From an uncultured Latescibacterota bacterium (lineage in GTDB: Bacteria > Latescibacterota > UBA2968 > UBA8231): a stretch of 64,000 nt of DNA. The DNA lies in the NCBI GenBank assembly GCA_958295495.1, contig OY282352.1, positions 3,474,548 through 3,538,547 on the forward strand, written 5' to 3'. Position 1 is the first letter of the stretch. The number at the start of each line of letters is the position of its first letter. The position numbers and the translations under genes are program-made. The notes beneath the pieces were generated by a model. It ran no database searches. It was not told the origin of the DNA and saw only the letters and a program-made list of their open reading frames with translations. Positions 43,790 to 52,297 of this stretch are shown one piece after another.

Positions 43790-45079
43790 ATGAGATCATG
43801 GGCTTTATCCTTGGCTGTCTTGTGGGCCCTCCCCGGAATGGGCCAAGTATCTCTCTATACCAGCGAACGCGATGGGCAGCCGATATATGTGTTCGAAAAT
43901 AAATATATCAGGAGTGAGATAGCCCATACCCGAGGCCGGTCGCCTCTGAGTTATTTCGACAAAATCGCGGGCGTGGAACAGCTAAGACAGCTCGAACCCC
44001 TCGACAAAAACCACGGAAAACACTATCCGCACGGCGGCGTCGCCGAATGCGTGCCGTGGACCGGGGGATCGCCCTACATGGGTTATCTATGGACGCAACC
44101 GTGGGAGATGACAGCCCGGCTCTACGAACGCCGTGCTGTCTTGGTAGGTGAAATAACCTTTCCCTACGCCGACCCAGTCACCGGCAAATTGTGCGAACTG
44201 AGATTTGAAAAGACCACGACCACTTACGAAGGCTCCACGCGGCTGAAGATGGATTACAAGATAGAAAATGTCGGCGAACGACGCGCCCGCTTTCAACACT
44301 GCGTCCATGGCAGTCCCTGCGTCGGCGGCGAGTGCGACGACAGCGATTATTTTTATGCCCCCGGCAGCCAGTGCTGGGTGGCGTGGAGCGGACTCATCCC
44401 CCAATACCAGATCCCGGACCAGTCGTGGCACTCGTGGCCAATACCCGAAGCAGTGGATTTCCGCAGGGGGGGATCGGGTGGTCTCCAGTTGTTTGTGCCG
44501 GCGCGGTGGGGTGTCATTGGGGACGACGCGAACCGGCAAGTGATGGCTATGGTTAGCTCTCCGGTGTCTGTCGGGGATAGGGAGATCCCCGCCTACATAG
44601 GGTACACGCGGGGTACAGACACATACTACTTAGAGCCTTCGCTGACCCGTCACATCTCCAATCACGCCGACCGCTGGGAGCGGGAGGGGTACTCTATCGA
44701 CCTCGACCGGGGCGAGGTGTGCGAGTACACCGTGGATATGGCGATGTTTCACGGTGTCACCAAGGAACAGATTGTCTCTGTGTACAGGCTCACAGGAGAT
44801 TATTTGCTGCTCGATGAGCCGAGCCTGACCTTCAAAAGCGGCAATGGCGGCAAGGCCGTCCTGAAAATGGATATTGGGGTATCGGCAGAAACCGAACTCA
44901 TAGCACGGGATGCGGCGAGCGATGATTCTCTTTTCACCAAGAGCTTGCTGCCGGGAAAGGTAGCGCGGATTTCGCAGGAAATCCGGCTGCCCAGAGACGC
45001 GGAAGCCGTCACTGTGATGCTCAGGAACGCAGCGGGGGACCAAGTTCTACTAACCAAGCAAAAAGTAGAGAGCCAGTAA
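43790..45079 (+). CDS. Secreted mutarotase-like protein of unknown function
   Basis: A 429-residue secreted protein with a clear signal (MRSWALSLAVLWALPGMG) and an excellent ribosome site (AAAGGAG 7 bases upstream). The fold pattern resembles galactose-mutarotase/DUF5107-type beta supersandwich proteins: HYPHGGVAECVPWTGGSPY, TRLKMDYKIENVGERRARF and MAMFHGVTKEQIVSVYR. Clustered Cys and His (QHCVHGSPCVGGECDDSD) near residue 170 could form a disulphide or metal site. It lies 38 bases after the UnbV gene and 109 before the polytopic membrane protein. The carbohydrate role is inferred from fold and context only. Confidence 0.6.
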   Translation: MRSWALSLAVLWALPGMGQVSLYTSERDGQPIYVFENKYIRSEIAHTRGRSPLSYFDKIAGVEQLRQLEPLDKNHGKHYPHGGVAECVPWTGGSPYMGYLWTQPWEMTARLYERRAVLVGEITFPYADPVTGKLCELRFEKTTTTYEGSTRLKMDYKIENVGERRARFQHCVHGSPCVGGECDDSDYFYAPGSQCWVAWSGLIPQYQIPDQSWHSWPIPEAVDFRRGGSGGLQLFVPARWGVIGDDANRQVMAMVSSPVSVGDREIPAYIGYTRGTDTYYLEPSLTRHISNHADRWEREGYSIDLDRGEVCEYTVDMAMFHGVTKEQIVSVYRLTGDYLLLDEPSLTFKSGNGGKAVLKMDIGVSAETELIARDAASDDSLFTKSLLPGKVARISQEIRLPRDAEAVTVMLRNAAGDQVLLTKQKVESQ

Positions 45080-45188
45080 GGGAATCGCAATTGTCCGCGG
45101 CGTTGCCGTATTAACTACTTTATCGCTACGGCCTTTTTGATCTAAATGCGGAGAGATGCACCACCGGAATGGAGGGAGCCAGAGGCGG

Positions 45189-47165
45189 ATGAAGGAACAG
45201 AAGCGAAGAGCAACAAGCGGGGGAAACTCCTCTGGGGTGACGGCAAGAGCTTTTTTTACCGGTCTGGTGTGTTCGGCACTGGTAGGCGGGGGAACGCAGT
45301 ATGGGGAAATTTTTCTCAGAAGTTCGCGCATGTCCGATGACTTCAGCACCGGCGGGGCTCTATTCATTTTCTTTTTCTTAGTAGCCGGCGTCAATGTGTT
45401 GTTGAAGCTCATGGGACCCAGAGTGGCATTCACGCCGACGGAATTGATCCTCATCTATGTGATGATGATGACCGCGTGTGCGATCACGGGAATGGGGCTG
45501 ACCCACTACCAGATCCCCCTGATGGCAACGCTGCCCTACTTTGCGACGCCCGAGAACGACTGGGCGAATCTGGTGGCCCCCTATGTCAGAGGATGGATGG
45601 TCATCGAGGATCCCTTGGCGTGCAAGTACTTCTTTGAGGGCCTGCCGCAAGGCGAGTCGATTCCGTGGGCTGTGTGGTTGAAGCCGCTGGCCTACTGGAG
45701 CGTCTTCTTCGCCGCCTTCTACTTTGTGATGATCGCGCTGATGGTCATTCTGAGAAAGCAGTGGATCGAGCACGAAAGGCTGATATATCCCATCATCAGG
45801 GTCCCCCTCGACATGATCGGTGAGGATAACAGGGGCAGTTTGCTGGCAGAGTTCTTCAAAAATCCCCTGATGTGGCTAGGTTTCGCCTTTGCTTCCTTCA
45901 TCACTTCCTCCATTGGTCTCAGTGCTTACTACGATTATTTGCCCTCATTAAACCCCCTCTATCCCGGCGTCACTATCTCGTTGCTGCGGGAGTCGATCCA
46001 GTTGCGCTTTATGATCAGTTTCCCCGTGATGGGATTTGCCTATTTGATCAATCAGGATGTGGCCTTCGGGCTCTGGTTTCTCGATGTTGTGGTCAAATGC
46101 CTAGACGGAGTGTTCAATACCCTAGGGTTGTACCTACAATTGCGGGTCAATCACTACGGCGGCAGTTCAGGGATATTCTCCTCGACCGCGGTCGGAGCGA
46201 TGTCGATACTGGTGCTCTATGGCGGATGGGTCGCTAGGGACCACCTGCAAGATGTGTTTAGAAAGGCATTTACCTCGGCTCCTGATGTGGATGATTCCGG
46301 CGAGATTCTCTCCTACCGGAGCGCGGTGATCGGCACACTGGTGTCGGTGGTCGTCATGCTCCTCTGGCTCGGGGCCGCCGGCTTACCGCTCTGGGCGGGG
46401 GGGCTGTTCCTGTTTATCGCCTTTGTGATCTTTATCGCCATTACTCGCATCGTGGTCGAGGGCGGTATGGCCGCGTGCCGGGCCCCCCTGATCGCGCCCA
46501 ACTTTATGCTCTATGCCGTCGGCACTCCGGCCTTGGGCACGCAGGGAGTGACGACGCTGGGATATACTTACGGGTGGTCTTCGGATATTCGGACCTTTTT
46601 GATGGCGTCGATTGCCAACGGGTTGAAGCTGCTGGACGACGAGCGTTTCGAGGGACGCAAGCGGCCGGTATTTGGCTGTATTATCGCGGCACTGATCGTG
46701 TCGCTGATCGTGTCGTTCGGGCTGATGCTCAAGCTAGTTTATGGAGTCGGGGGCGTAAACATCCACTCGTGGTTCTGCTTGGGAGCAAATTTGCTACCCT
46801 TCGACCTAGTATCGACGGTGGTCAGTCGGCCGATTGACGTGACTTGGGGGATGTGGATGAATATGGGCATTGGTGCCTCGCTCATGGGTATGCTGACGCT
46901 ATTGCGGCACAAATTTCTGGGGTGGCCCCTCCATCCGCTGGGGTTGACCGTTGCCGGCAGCCGGGTGATGGACTGGACCTGGTTCAGCATCTTTCTGGCT
47001 TGGTTGATCAAGATCATTGCGTTGCGCTATGGCGGGCCCAAGATGTTTAGGGCTTTGCGCCCCTTCTTTTTGGGAATGGTACTGGGCCAGTTCGTTTCGG
47101 CGGGTATGTGGACAGTAATTGATGGGCTTACTGGCATGACCGACAACATGATATTTGTAATTTGA
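45189..47165 (+). CDS. Polytopic membrane protein (DUF6785/DUF6784-like, OPT-like)
   Basis: A 658-residue integral membrane protein with more than a dozen hydrophobic segments. The pattern agrees with the DUF6785/DUF6784 family found in PVC and candidate phyla: TPTELILIYVMMMTACAITG, HERLIYPIIRVPLDMI, FMISFPVMGFAYLINQDVAF, RIVVEGGMAACRAPLIAPNF and HKFLGWPLHPLGLTVAGS. Such proteins look like oligopeptide-transporter relatives, but transport is unproven. The start was set at the ATG after AGAGGCGG, 11 codons inside the longest open frame. It sits between the secreted mutarotase-like protein and the TIM-barrel-like protein, so import of a processed glycan product is a natural hypothesis. Confidence 0.82.
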   Translation: MKEQKRRATSGGNSSGVTARAFFTGLVCSALVGGGTQYGEIFLRSSRMSDDFSTGGALFIFFFLVAGVNVLLKLMGPRVAFTPTELILIYVMMMTACAITGMGLTHYQIPLMATLPYFATPENDWANLVAPYVRGWMVIEDPLACKYFFEGLPQGESIPWAVWLKPLAYWSVFFAAFYFVMIALMVILRKQWIEHERLIYPIIRVPLDMIGEDNRGSLLAEFFKNPLMWLGFAFASFITSSIGLSAYYDYLPSLNPLYPGVTISLLRESIQLRFMISFPVMGFAYLINQDVAFGLWFLDVVVKCLDGVFNTLGLYLQLRVNHYGGSSGIFSSTAVGAMSILVLYGGWVARDHLQDVFRKAFTSAPDVDDSGEILSYRSAVIGTLVSVVVMLLWLGAAGLPLWAGGLFLFIAFVIFIAITRIVVEGGMAACRAPLIAPNFMLYAVGTPALGTQGVTTLGYTYGWSSDIRTFLMASIANGLKLLDDERFEGRKRPVFGCIIAALIVSLIVSFGLMLKLVYGVGGVNIHSWFCLGANLLPFDLVSTVVSRPIDVTWGMWMNMGIGASLMGMLTLLRHKFLGWPLHPLGLTVAGSRVMDWTWFSIFLAWLIKIIALRYGGPKMFRALRPFFLGMVLGQFVSAGMWTVIDGLTGMTDNMIFVI

Positions 47166-47228
47166 GTCCGGGATATTTCGAGTTCGACGAATGTAGATTC
47201 AATACGACTCCCGAAAGGAGGGAAACAG

Positions 47229-48518
47229 ATGACCAATAATTGGCTCACGGGAATTTATCTAACCACGGATGAGGTGCTCAAATACCCCGATTACGTCGAG
47301 CGACTGCGCGATGAGATCGGTCTGAATACGGTGGTTCTCTCCTTTACGGGCCAGCTATCGGCGGAGGTGCTCGCCCTCAGTCCCTATGGGGGACGCACGC
47401 CGACAGCAGAGGAACTGAACAAGCTCGTCATGCGGCATTTCGACGGTCGGCCCGTAGATCCGCGAGAATACCAGCAAGCCCAAGCCCTATGCGGTCCCGG
47501 CGTTGCGGCCCAAGGCAACGACGAAGCATTCAGAAAGGCTGTGGGACAACTCAAGGCGGCAGGCTTGAATGTGTGGACGTACGGAGGAGCTTGGACGATC
47601 CGCCGGCTGATGTTCTGTCCATCGCGGGAGGATGTGCAAGACTGGATTGAGGCCGTGTGCGTGCATTGGGTGACCCAGTACGATCTCGACGCGCTCGACA
47701 TCACCCACTTTCGCTATCCGATGGGCAGCTTTCCCCTAGGGCTTTTTGGCTGCACCTGTTCTTCTTGCACCGCCGCCGCTCAAGAGCTCGGTTACGACAT
47801 GGCAGCGATGGTGGAGGACTTGCAGCGTGCCCGGGAGGGCCTGCGCCAGCTCGACGGTGCTCGCCTCGGCGAGGTGGTCCGTCTCGGGGTTGGTTTCTTC
47901 GATGTGGTCCACGCGCTCGGTCTGAGGTCGGGGGTACTCGACTGGGTCCGCTTCCGCTGTGACCTGATCGTGCGCAATCTGGCGCGCTTTCGGGCGGCGG
48001 TGCATGCGGCGGCCCCTAGCAAGACCTTTGGCACCGACACCTACCCGGCCTCCATGGCCCTGATGGCGGGCCACGATTACCAGCGCTGGGGTGAGATGGC
48101 CGATTTTGCCAGCCCGCTGGTGTCCCACATTTCCGCCTTTGTCTGCAATACGTTCATTGAGTGGGCCCGCTTTCTACAGGAGGAAATTCCCAACCTGCAG
48201 GAAGAGGATGCCCTGCAGCTTGTCTATCGCTTTACAGGGTACGACGGCATGGGGTTGCCAAAGACCATCGCCGCATACGGCGCTGACGAGCCGGCGACGC
48301 TGGCTTATCGGATCCCCACAGCCGACTTGGTTTTGCGGGATCTAGTGAAGGCAAAACTGTACCTACCAGCGGACATGCCATCTTACCCGATTATCCACGG
48401 AGAGGGTTGGCCACCAGAAGCAATCGACCGCATCGTTGACCAAGCACGTCGGCTGGGGCACAACGGTATTGTATGGCAGGGCACTGCCGAATTAATGGAG
48501 TACGACTTCAAGCGCTGA
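47229..48518 (+). CDS. TIM-barrel-like protein, probable glycosidase fold
   Basis: A 429-residue protein without a signal peptide, hence probably cytoplasmic. The pattern of alternating strands and helices (WLTGIYLTTDEVLKYPDYVE, IGLNTVVLSFTG, AAGLNVWTYGGAW, YDLDALDITHFRYP, ASPLVSHISAFVCNTF, GHNGIVWQGTAELMEYDF) fits a TIM barrel as in hypothetical glycoside hydrolases. A CTCSSC cluster (residues about 177-182) could hold a metal. No confident catalytic pair was identified. A strong ribosome site (CGAAAGGAGGG) precedes it. It is the last gene of the run; an IS element has inserted between it and its apparent terminator. Confidence 0.6.
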   Translation: MTNNWLTGIYLTTDEVLKYPDYVERLRDEIGLNTVVLSFTGQLSAEVLALSPYGGRTPTAEELNKLVMRHFDGRPVDPREYQQAQALCGPGVAAQGNDEAFRKAVGQLKAAGLNVWTYGGAWTIRRLMFCPSREDVQDWIEAVCVHWVTQYDLDALDITHFRYPMGSFPLGLFGCTCSSCTAAAQELGYDMAAMVEDLQRAREGLRQLDGARLGEVVRLGVGFFDVVHALGLRSGVLDWVRFRCDLIVRNLARFRAAVHAAAPSKTFGTDTYPASMALMAGHDYQRWGEMADFASPLVSHISAFVCNTFIEWARFLQEEIPNLQEEDALQLVYRFTGYDGMGLPKTIAAYGADEPATLAYRIPTADLVLRDLVKAKLYLPADMPSYPIIHGEGWPPEAIDRIVDQARRLGHNGIVWQGTAELMEYDFKR

Positions 48519-48632
48519 GAAGGTACGCCCAATCATCGGCCCGCATTTGTGCAAGGCCCCAATCGTCGAAACATGTACAATGCGGCCTTGACAGGGTTGA
48601 ACCCGCTTAGTTTCATGGCTTAACAGGCTGCC
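48519..48632 (+). other. 3' spacer with two competing hairpins, ending at IS insertion point
   Basis: After the TIM-barrel-like gene, two 7-bp stems overlap: CCGCATT (48541-48547) pairs with AATGCGG (48579-48585), and CAAGGCC (48552-48558) pairs with GGCCTTG (48584-48590). They share bases and cannot form together. A small CAGGGTTGAACCC hairpin follows. The stretch ends in CAGGCTGCC (48624-48632), the left copy of the direct repeat that flanks the inserted DNA. Confidence 0.4.
48624..48632 (+). repeat. 9-bp direct repeat, left copy (target duplication)
   Basis: CAGGCTGCC directly abuts the left inverted repeat at 48633. An identical copy abuts the outermost right inverted repeat at 50042-50050. 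Nine bases is a usual target duplication for IS4-type elements. Confidence 0.75.
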
Positions 48633-49798
48633 CTAAGTACACGACAGTAATCTAAGTTGTGGTACAGCCCCGATTTAGGTTTATTTGTAATCGCCGAAGA
48701 TTGCATCTAAATCCTAAACACAGGAGCTGTACCGTGCTTATTCATACGCTAAAGAAAGCCCTCACGCAAGGGTCGGTATCCCTCACGCGCCACCGTATCG
48801 ACCTGATCAGTCGCTTGGTGTGTGCGCTGATTCAAGTGCGTTCGGTCCATATGAAAAAACTCGCGTGTAGCCTATCGGGGATGGCCCAGATTGACAGTCA
48901 CTATCGCCGTCTCCAGCGTTTTTTCAGTAGTGCTGTTTCGCCGTCGGTGTTTACCCAGTTGATTGTATCCAAGTTAGTTCGCCCCGGCCAACAACAACTC
49001 TTAGTTATGGATCGCACCCATTGGCGGTTGGGTCGCACCGATCAGAATGTGTTGTGTGTCGGCTTAGTCTATCAGGGGGTCTCGATTCCGTTGGTATATC
49101 AGTCGTTGCAAAAGCCAGGCCACTCCAACACCTCAGAGCGCAAGCGTCTCCTGACGAAGGTATTGGCCTACCTTGATCCCCGCGTATGCTGTTTAGTCGC
49201 CGACCGCGAGTTTATCGGTCGAGCGTGGTTCGCCTTTTTGCTGGAGCAGCAGGTCGATTTTGTCATCCGCCTGCGCGGCAATACGTCGCTTACGCTCGAC
49301 GACGGTCGGCGACGGTATGGGGCTACTTTTAATGCACGGATGCCGAGAGGTACGACCCGATCCTACCCACAGACCACCCTCTATGACGGCTTGACCCTGA
49401 ATTTGGTGTGTCACCGCCCCATCCGCGGCGAGCGCATCCTGCTCATCACCAACCGAACCGACCTCAAGCAGGGGCTGGCCGTCTATGGACAACGCTGGGC
49501 TATTGAAACGACGTTTGCCTGTTTGAAATCGAGAGGATTTAACCTCGAAGACACCCATTTGACCCACCCCCAACGCTTGCACCTACTGCTGGGACTGCTG
49601 GCATGGACGCTGCTATGGGCGCTGTTGGTAGGACGGCGGTTGCATCAGAGAAAACCCATCCCCATAAAAAAACATGGACGACGAGCCATAAGCCTCTTTC
49701 GAAAAGGCTTAGACCAACTCACACAGATCATACACCAAGCACGAGACCAACCTAAACGCAACCGACAACATCAACACATTTTACTGTCGTGTACTTAG
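48633..49798 (+). mobile_element. IS4-family insertion sequence
   Basis: A 1166-bp element bounded by perfect 18-bp inverted repeats, CTAAGTACACGACAGTAA at 48633-48650 and its exact complement at 49781-49798. It contains one transposase gene whose TAG stop lies within the right repeat. The left end has the target repeat CAGGCTGCC next to it, but the right end does not; the matching copy lies beyond a second segment at 50042-50050. Both ends and the ORF are intact, so it may still be mobile. Confidence 0.9.
48734..49798 (+). CDS. IS4-family DDE transposase
   Basis: A 354-residue transposase. Acidic catalytic residues: first Asp in LLVMDRTHWRLG, second in CLVADREFIGRAW, and Glu in YGQRWAIETTFACLK. 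That last stretch is the YREK signature of IS4 (Y-2-R-3-E-6-K), fully kept. An N-terminal helical region (SLSGMAQIDSHYRRLQRFF) matches the ISH3-like DNA-binding domain. The GTG start has CAGGAG upstream; the frame is open 25 codons before but lies in the terminal region. The frame is uninterrupted, so the enzyme should be active. Confidence 0.92.
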   Translation: MLIHTLKKALTQGSVSLTRHRIDLISRLVCALIQVRSVHMKKLACSLSGMAQIDSHYRRLQRFFSSAVSPSVFTQLIVSKLVRPGQQQLLVMDRTHWRLGRTDQNVLCVGLVYQGVSIPLVYQSLQKPGHSNTSERKRLLTKVLAYLDPRVCCLVADREFIGRAWFAFLLEQQVDFVIRLRGNTSLTLDDGRRRYGATFNARMPRGTTRSYPQTTLYDGLTLNLVCHRPIRGERILLITNRTDLKQGLAVYGQRWAIETTFACLKSRGFNLEDTHLTHPQRLHLLLGLLAWTLLWALLVGRRLHQRKPIPIKKHGRRAISLFRKGLDQLTQIIHQARDQPKRNRQHQHILLSCT

Positions 49799-49862
49799 GT
49801 TTTTTCTTTATACTATGGATGGCGTGATGGCGGCGTGGCGACGTACATTTTAACAACGACTT

Positions 49863-50041
49863 CTTACGTACACGACACTAAGGTTTCCGCCGGGTGCGCG
49901 GGCAGCCTGCCCGCCAACAGGGGCGATTGGTTATCAAGTTTATCCATTTTTACGGCTATATTAAAATTAATAACTCATTAGCATTCAATGGCATCCTACC
50001 ATTGAGCACTAACGTACCCACAGGAGATGTCGTGTACTTAG
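49863..50041. mobile_element. Short non-coding segment with related inverted repeats (MITE-like)
   Basis: A 179-bp AT-rich segment without a gene. Its left end CTTACGTACACGACAC resembles the IS left repeat (shared core GTACACGACA), and its right end TGTCGTGTACTTAG matches the IS right repeat over 14 bases. Inside are a palindrome, GCGGGCA-N3-TGCCCGC, and an imperfect hairpin around CAATGG/CCATTG. It is probably a non-autonomous relative moved by the neighbouring transposase. A spacer of 64 bases separates it from the IS. Only the outermost ends of the pair are flanked by the 9-bp direct repeat. Confidence 0.65.
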
Positions 50042-50050
50042 CAGGCTGCC
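50042..50050 (+). repeat. 9-bp direct repeat, right copy (target duplication)
   Basis: CAGGCTGCC immediately follows the outer right inverted repeat and is identical to the copy at 48624-48632. This pair brackets a 1409-bp compound insertion rather than the IS alone. Confidence 0.75.
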
Positions 50051-50054
50051 ACAA

Positions 50055-50085
50055 AAACCCGCCGGCACCATGAGCCGGCGGGTTT
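50055..50085 (+). terminator. Hairpin terminator, displaced from its gene by the insertion
   Basis: A 12-bp stem (AAACCCGCCGGC with its complement) encloses a 7-base loop and is followed by a T-rich stretch (TTTGGCTTTTG). Without the insertion it would lie about 120 bases after the TIM-barrel-like gene, so it was probably the operon's terminator. It now also lies just upstream of the BNR gene. Confidence 0.65.
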
Positions 50086-50117
50086 GGCTTTTGTAAGACC
50101 AACTAAGGAGGACGATC

Positions 50118-51053
50118 ATGCTCATAGCCACCAGCAATCAGGTCTTCACCTTGGAGGGAGAAACTCCCACGCAACGCGTGGCCATCGACGGCATCCGCTG
50201 CCTAGACGAGGGCACCCGTTGTTCCGCCATTGGTTTGGCCGACGGCCAAGTGGTCGTTTTGGCCAATAGCCAAGCCCAACCGCAGGCCACCGGCATCGGC
50301 GATTCAGTGGAGTGCATCGCCCTGCTGTGCGAAGAGCCGCTGCAAGTGCTGCTGGGCACTGAGCCGCCCCACGTGTACTGTCTCAACGGCGACGGAAAAC
50401 CGGCGAGCCGGATAGAATCTTTTGACGCTTTGGAATGCCGCCAGAGCTGGTACACGCCTTGGGGCGGTCCGCCGGCCGTGCGCAGTTTGGCGCGCAGTGG
50501 CGATTGGGTTTTTGCCGATATCCACGTCGGCAGCATCATGCGCTCGCCCGATCGCGGCGCTACTTGGGAGCCGGTGACGCCGGACTTGCACGGCGATGTG
50601 CATCAGGTGGCCTGCGCCCCTAGCCGCGCAGGACGCTTGTACGCCAATACTGCGGACGCGGTCTTTGCCAGCAACGACTACGGCCATTCTTGGGAGCATC
50701 GGAAGGATGGCTTGGCAAACCGCTATGGCCGCGCCTTGGCCGTCCACCCGCGCGATCCCGACTGCCTGCTGGCCAGCGTCAGTAAAGGGCCTGGTCATCG
50801 CGGCGATGTGCAGGGCAAGCTCTACTTTTCGCACGACGCGGGTCGCACTTGGACCCGGGCACTTGCCGGCTTCCCCGAAGCCAAGGGCAATATCGACACT
50901 TTCCACATCGCCTTTGACGCCGAAGGGATTGCTTGGGTCGCTGTCGAGGATCAGCTCTATCGCAGTGAGGATAGAGGCGAGAATTGGTCTGCGTTTTGGC
51001 GAGCACCCGCTGCCCTAGTCGCCTTGGCCTGCGCCCACTCGAACGGGGTCTGA
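50118..51053 (+). CDS. BNR/Asp-box beta-propeller protein
   Basis: A 311-residue protein with four Asp-box turns: MRSPDRGATWEPV, FASNDYGHSWEH, YFSHDAGRTWTRA and YRSEDRGENWSAF. These are evenly spaced as in sialidase/YCF48-like propellers. The N-terminal part also reads as short propeller strands (LIATSNQVFTLEGE). There is no signal peptide and none of the sialidase catalytic residues are evident, so it is more likely a binding or stability factor. AAGGAGG 7 bases upstream of the ATG fixes the start. Whether it belonged to the upstream operon before the IS insertion is unknown; a terminator stands between them. Confidence 0.8.
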   Translation: MLIATSNQVFTLEGETPTQRVAIDGIRCLDEGTRCSAIGLADGQVVVLANSQAQPQATGIGDSVECIALLCEEPLQVLLGTEPPHVYCLNGDGKPASRIESFDALECRQSWYTPWGGPPAVRSLARSGDWVFADIHVGSIMRSPDRGATWEPVTPDLHGDVHQVACAPSRAGRLYANTADAVFASNDYGHSWEHRKDGLANRYGRALAVHPRDPDCLLASVSKGPGHRGDVQGKLYFSHDAGRTWTRALAGFPEAKGNIDTFHIAFDAEGIAWVAVEDQLYRSEDRGENWSAFWRAPAALVALACAHSNGV

Positions 51054-51143
51054 GCATTCCATAGCATTGCAACTTCTTCTGACGCTGTTCATGCTAGCCA
51101 GTTGTTCTACTACTTAGGAACCAAGGTCAGAGGTCAGGTAACG

Positions 51144-52157
51144 ATGTCGATTCTGCCGGGAAAAGTGAGTGATTTTCTCAAGATCGCGGTGGCTGCCGCC
51201 GGGCGCGGCGACCTCCAAACGGTCCAAGCCGTATTGGCACAGAAACCAGCGTGGATCAGCCGCGTTGGTTCGCACGGCCGCACCATGTTGTGGGAAGCTG
51301 CGTACCGGGGACGGCTCGCCATGGTCGATTACTTGCTCGATCAAGGTGCTGACATCCACGCCTGCGGCTGTCACTTCACGCCGCTGCTGGTCGAAATCTC
51401 TCCCTATTGCGCCGCGCGTTACAAACGCCACCACGCGGTCGCCGACCGGCTGCTAACACGCGGTGCCGCGACCGACATTTACACCGCTGCCTTTCTCGGC
51501 GCAAGCGATGCGGTCGCCTTCTACCTCGACCGCGAACCAGAGCTGGCAATGGCCGAGAAAGCGCAGCACGATTCCAGCCAGAGCATGACAGTCTTGCACT
51601 ACGCCGTCAGCGCCGGGCACCTCGCCATCGTCTCTATGCTCTTAGCGCGGGGGGCCGATCCGCGGCCGTACAGCGGCTGGCTGATTCGCTTTGCCGTGTG
51701 GCGCACGCGCGCCGACATCCTCAGAGCTTTGCTCGACGCCGGGGCCGATCCCACCCACACCGAGGTTCCCCGTTCCGGCATCGTCAATGCCGAGATCATC
51801 GAATTGTTGACCGCTCGCGGCGTCGCAATAGATGTGGACCACGCCGAGGGCGGCTGGCCGCCCCTTGTCTTTCAGTCGCGCGGCGACCGCGGCGGCAATA
51901 TCCAGCGCGTGCGCGAGCTCCTCGAGCGCGGCGCTGACATCAACGTCAGGAACTACAAGGGTCAAACGGCGTTGCACTGTGCCGCCAAAGCGGGATTCGA
52001 CCAAATCGTTGACTTGCTGCTCGACCGAGGGGCCGAGGTGAACGCCAAAGACGACAAGGGCAAGACGCCGTTGGCGACTGCGTTGCGCTCAAAGGTCAAA
52101 GACAAGGAGCGGCTCGCAACTGTCATCGGCCGGCTCACCGACGCTGGTGGCGTTTGA
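51144..52157 (+). CDS. Ankyrin-repeat protein
   Basis: A 337-residue soluble protein of ankyrin repeats. Clear units include RTMLWEAAYRGRLAMVDYLL, MTVLHYAVSAGHLAIVSMLL and QTALHCAAKAGFDQIVDLLL, with intervening degenerate ones. The final repeat ends in GAEVNAKDDKGKTPLATAL. No signal peptide or catalytic domain. The ATG with AGAGGTCAGG upstream was preferred to an outer start at 51102. Ankyrin proteins bind other proteins; no target is indicated. It ends within a 15-bp sequence that is repeated 600 bases downstream. Confidence 0.85.
   Translation: MSILPGKVSDFLKIAVAAAGRGDLQTVQAVLAQKPAWISRVGSHGRTMLWEAAYRGRLAMVDYLLDQGADIHACGCHFTPLLVEISPYCAARYKRHHAVADRLLTRGAATDIYTAAFLGASDAVAFYLDREPELAMAEKAQHDSSQSMTVLHYAVSAGHLAIVSMLLARGADPRPYSGWLIRFAVWRTRADILRALLDAGADPTHTEVPRSGIVNAEIIELLTARGVAIDVDHAEGGWPPLVFQSRGDRGGNIQRVRELLERGADINVRNYKGQTALHCAAKAGFDQIVDLLLDRGAEVNAKDDKGKTPLATALRSKVKDKERLATVIGRLTDAGGV
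52138..52152 (+). repeat. 15-bp direct repeat, first copy
   Basis: CCGACGCTGGTGGCG encodes the last residues of the ankyrin protein. An identical copy at 52755-52769 lies just beyond the deleted Fic gene, so the two copies bracket that gene and may record its insertion or a local duplication. Confidence 0.55.
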
Positions 52158-52297
52158 GCCTCAGCTAAGGGAGCATGGATAGCCTGCACCATTGCCGACG
52201 CTCATTCCTCGCATTCGACCGTCCTTATTAATACTTTAGCATTAAATTTTAATAGCAATGCGGCTTATTACGTTGTGCTTAATAAGGAAACCTCTCC

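Noticed and set aside
48519..48632. Possible tRNA because of GGTTGAACCC, which resembles a T-arm
   Set aside because: No acceptor, anticodon or D-arm can be built around it; the surrounding pairings form other hairpins.
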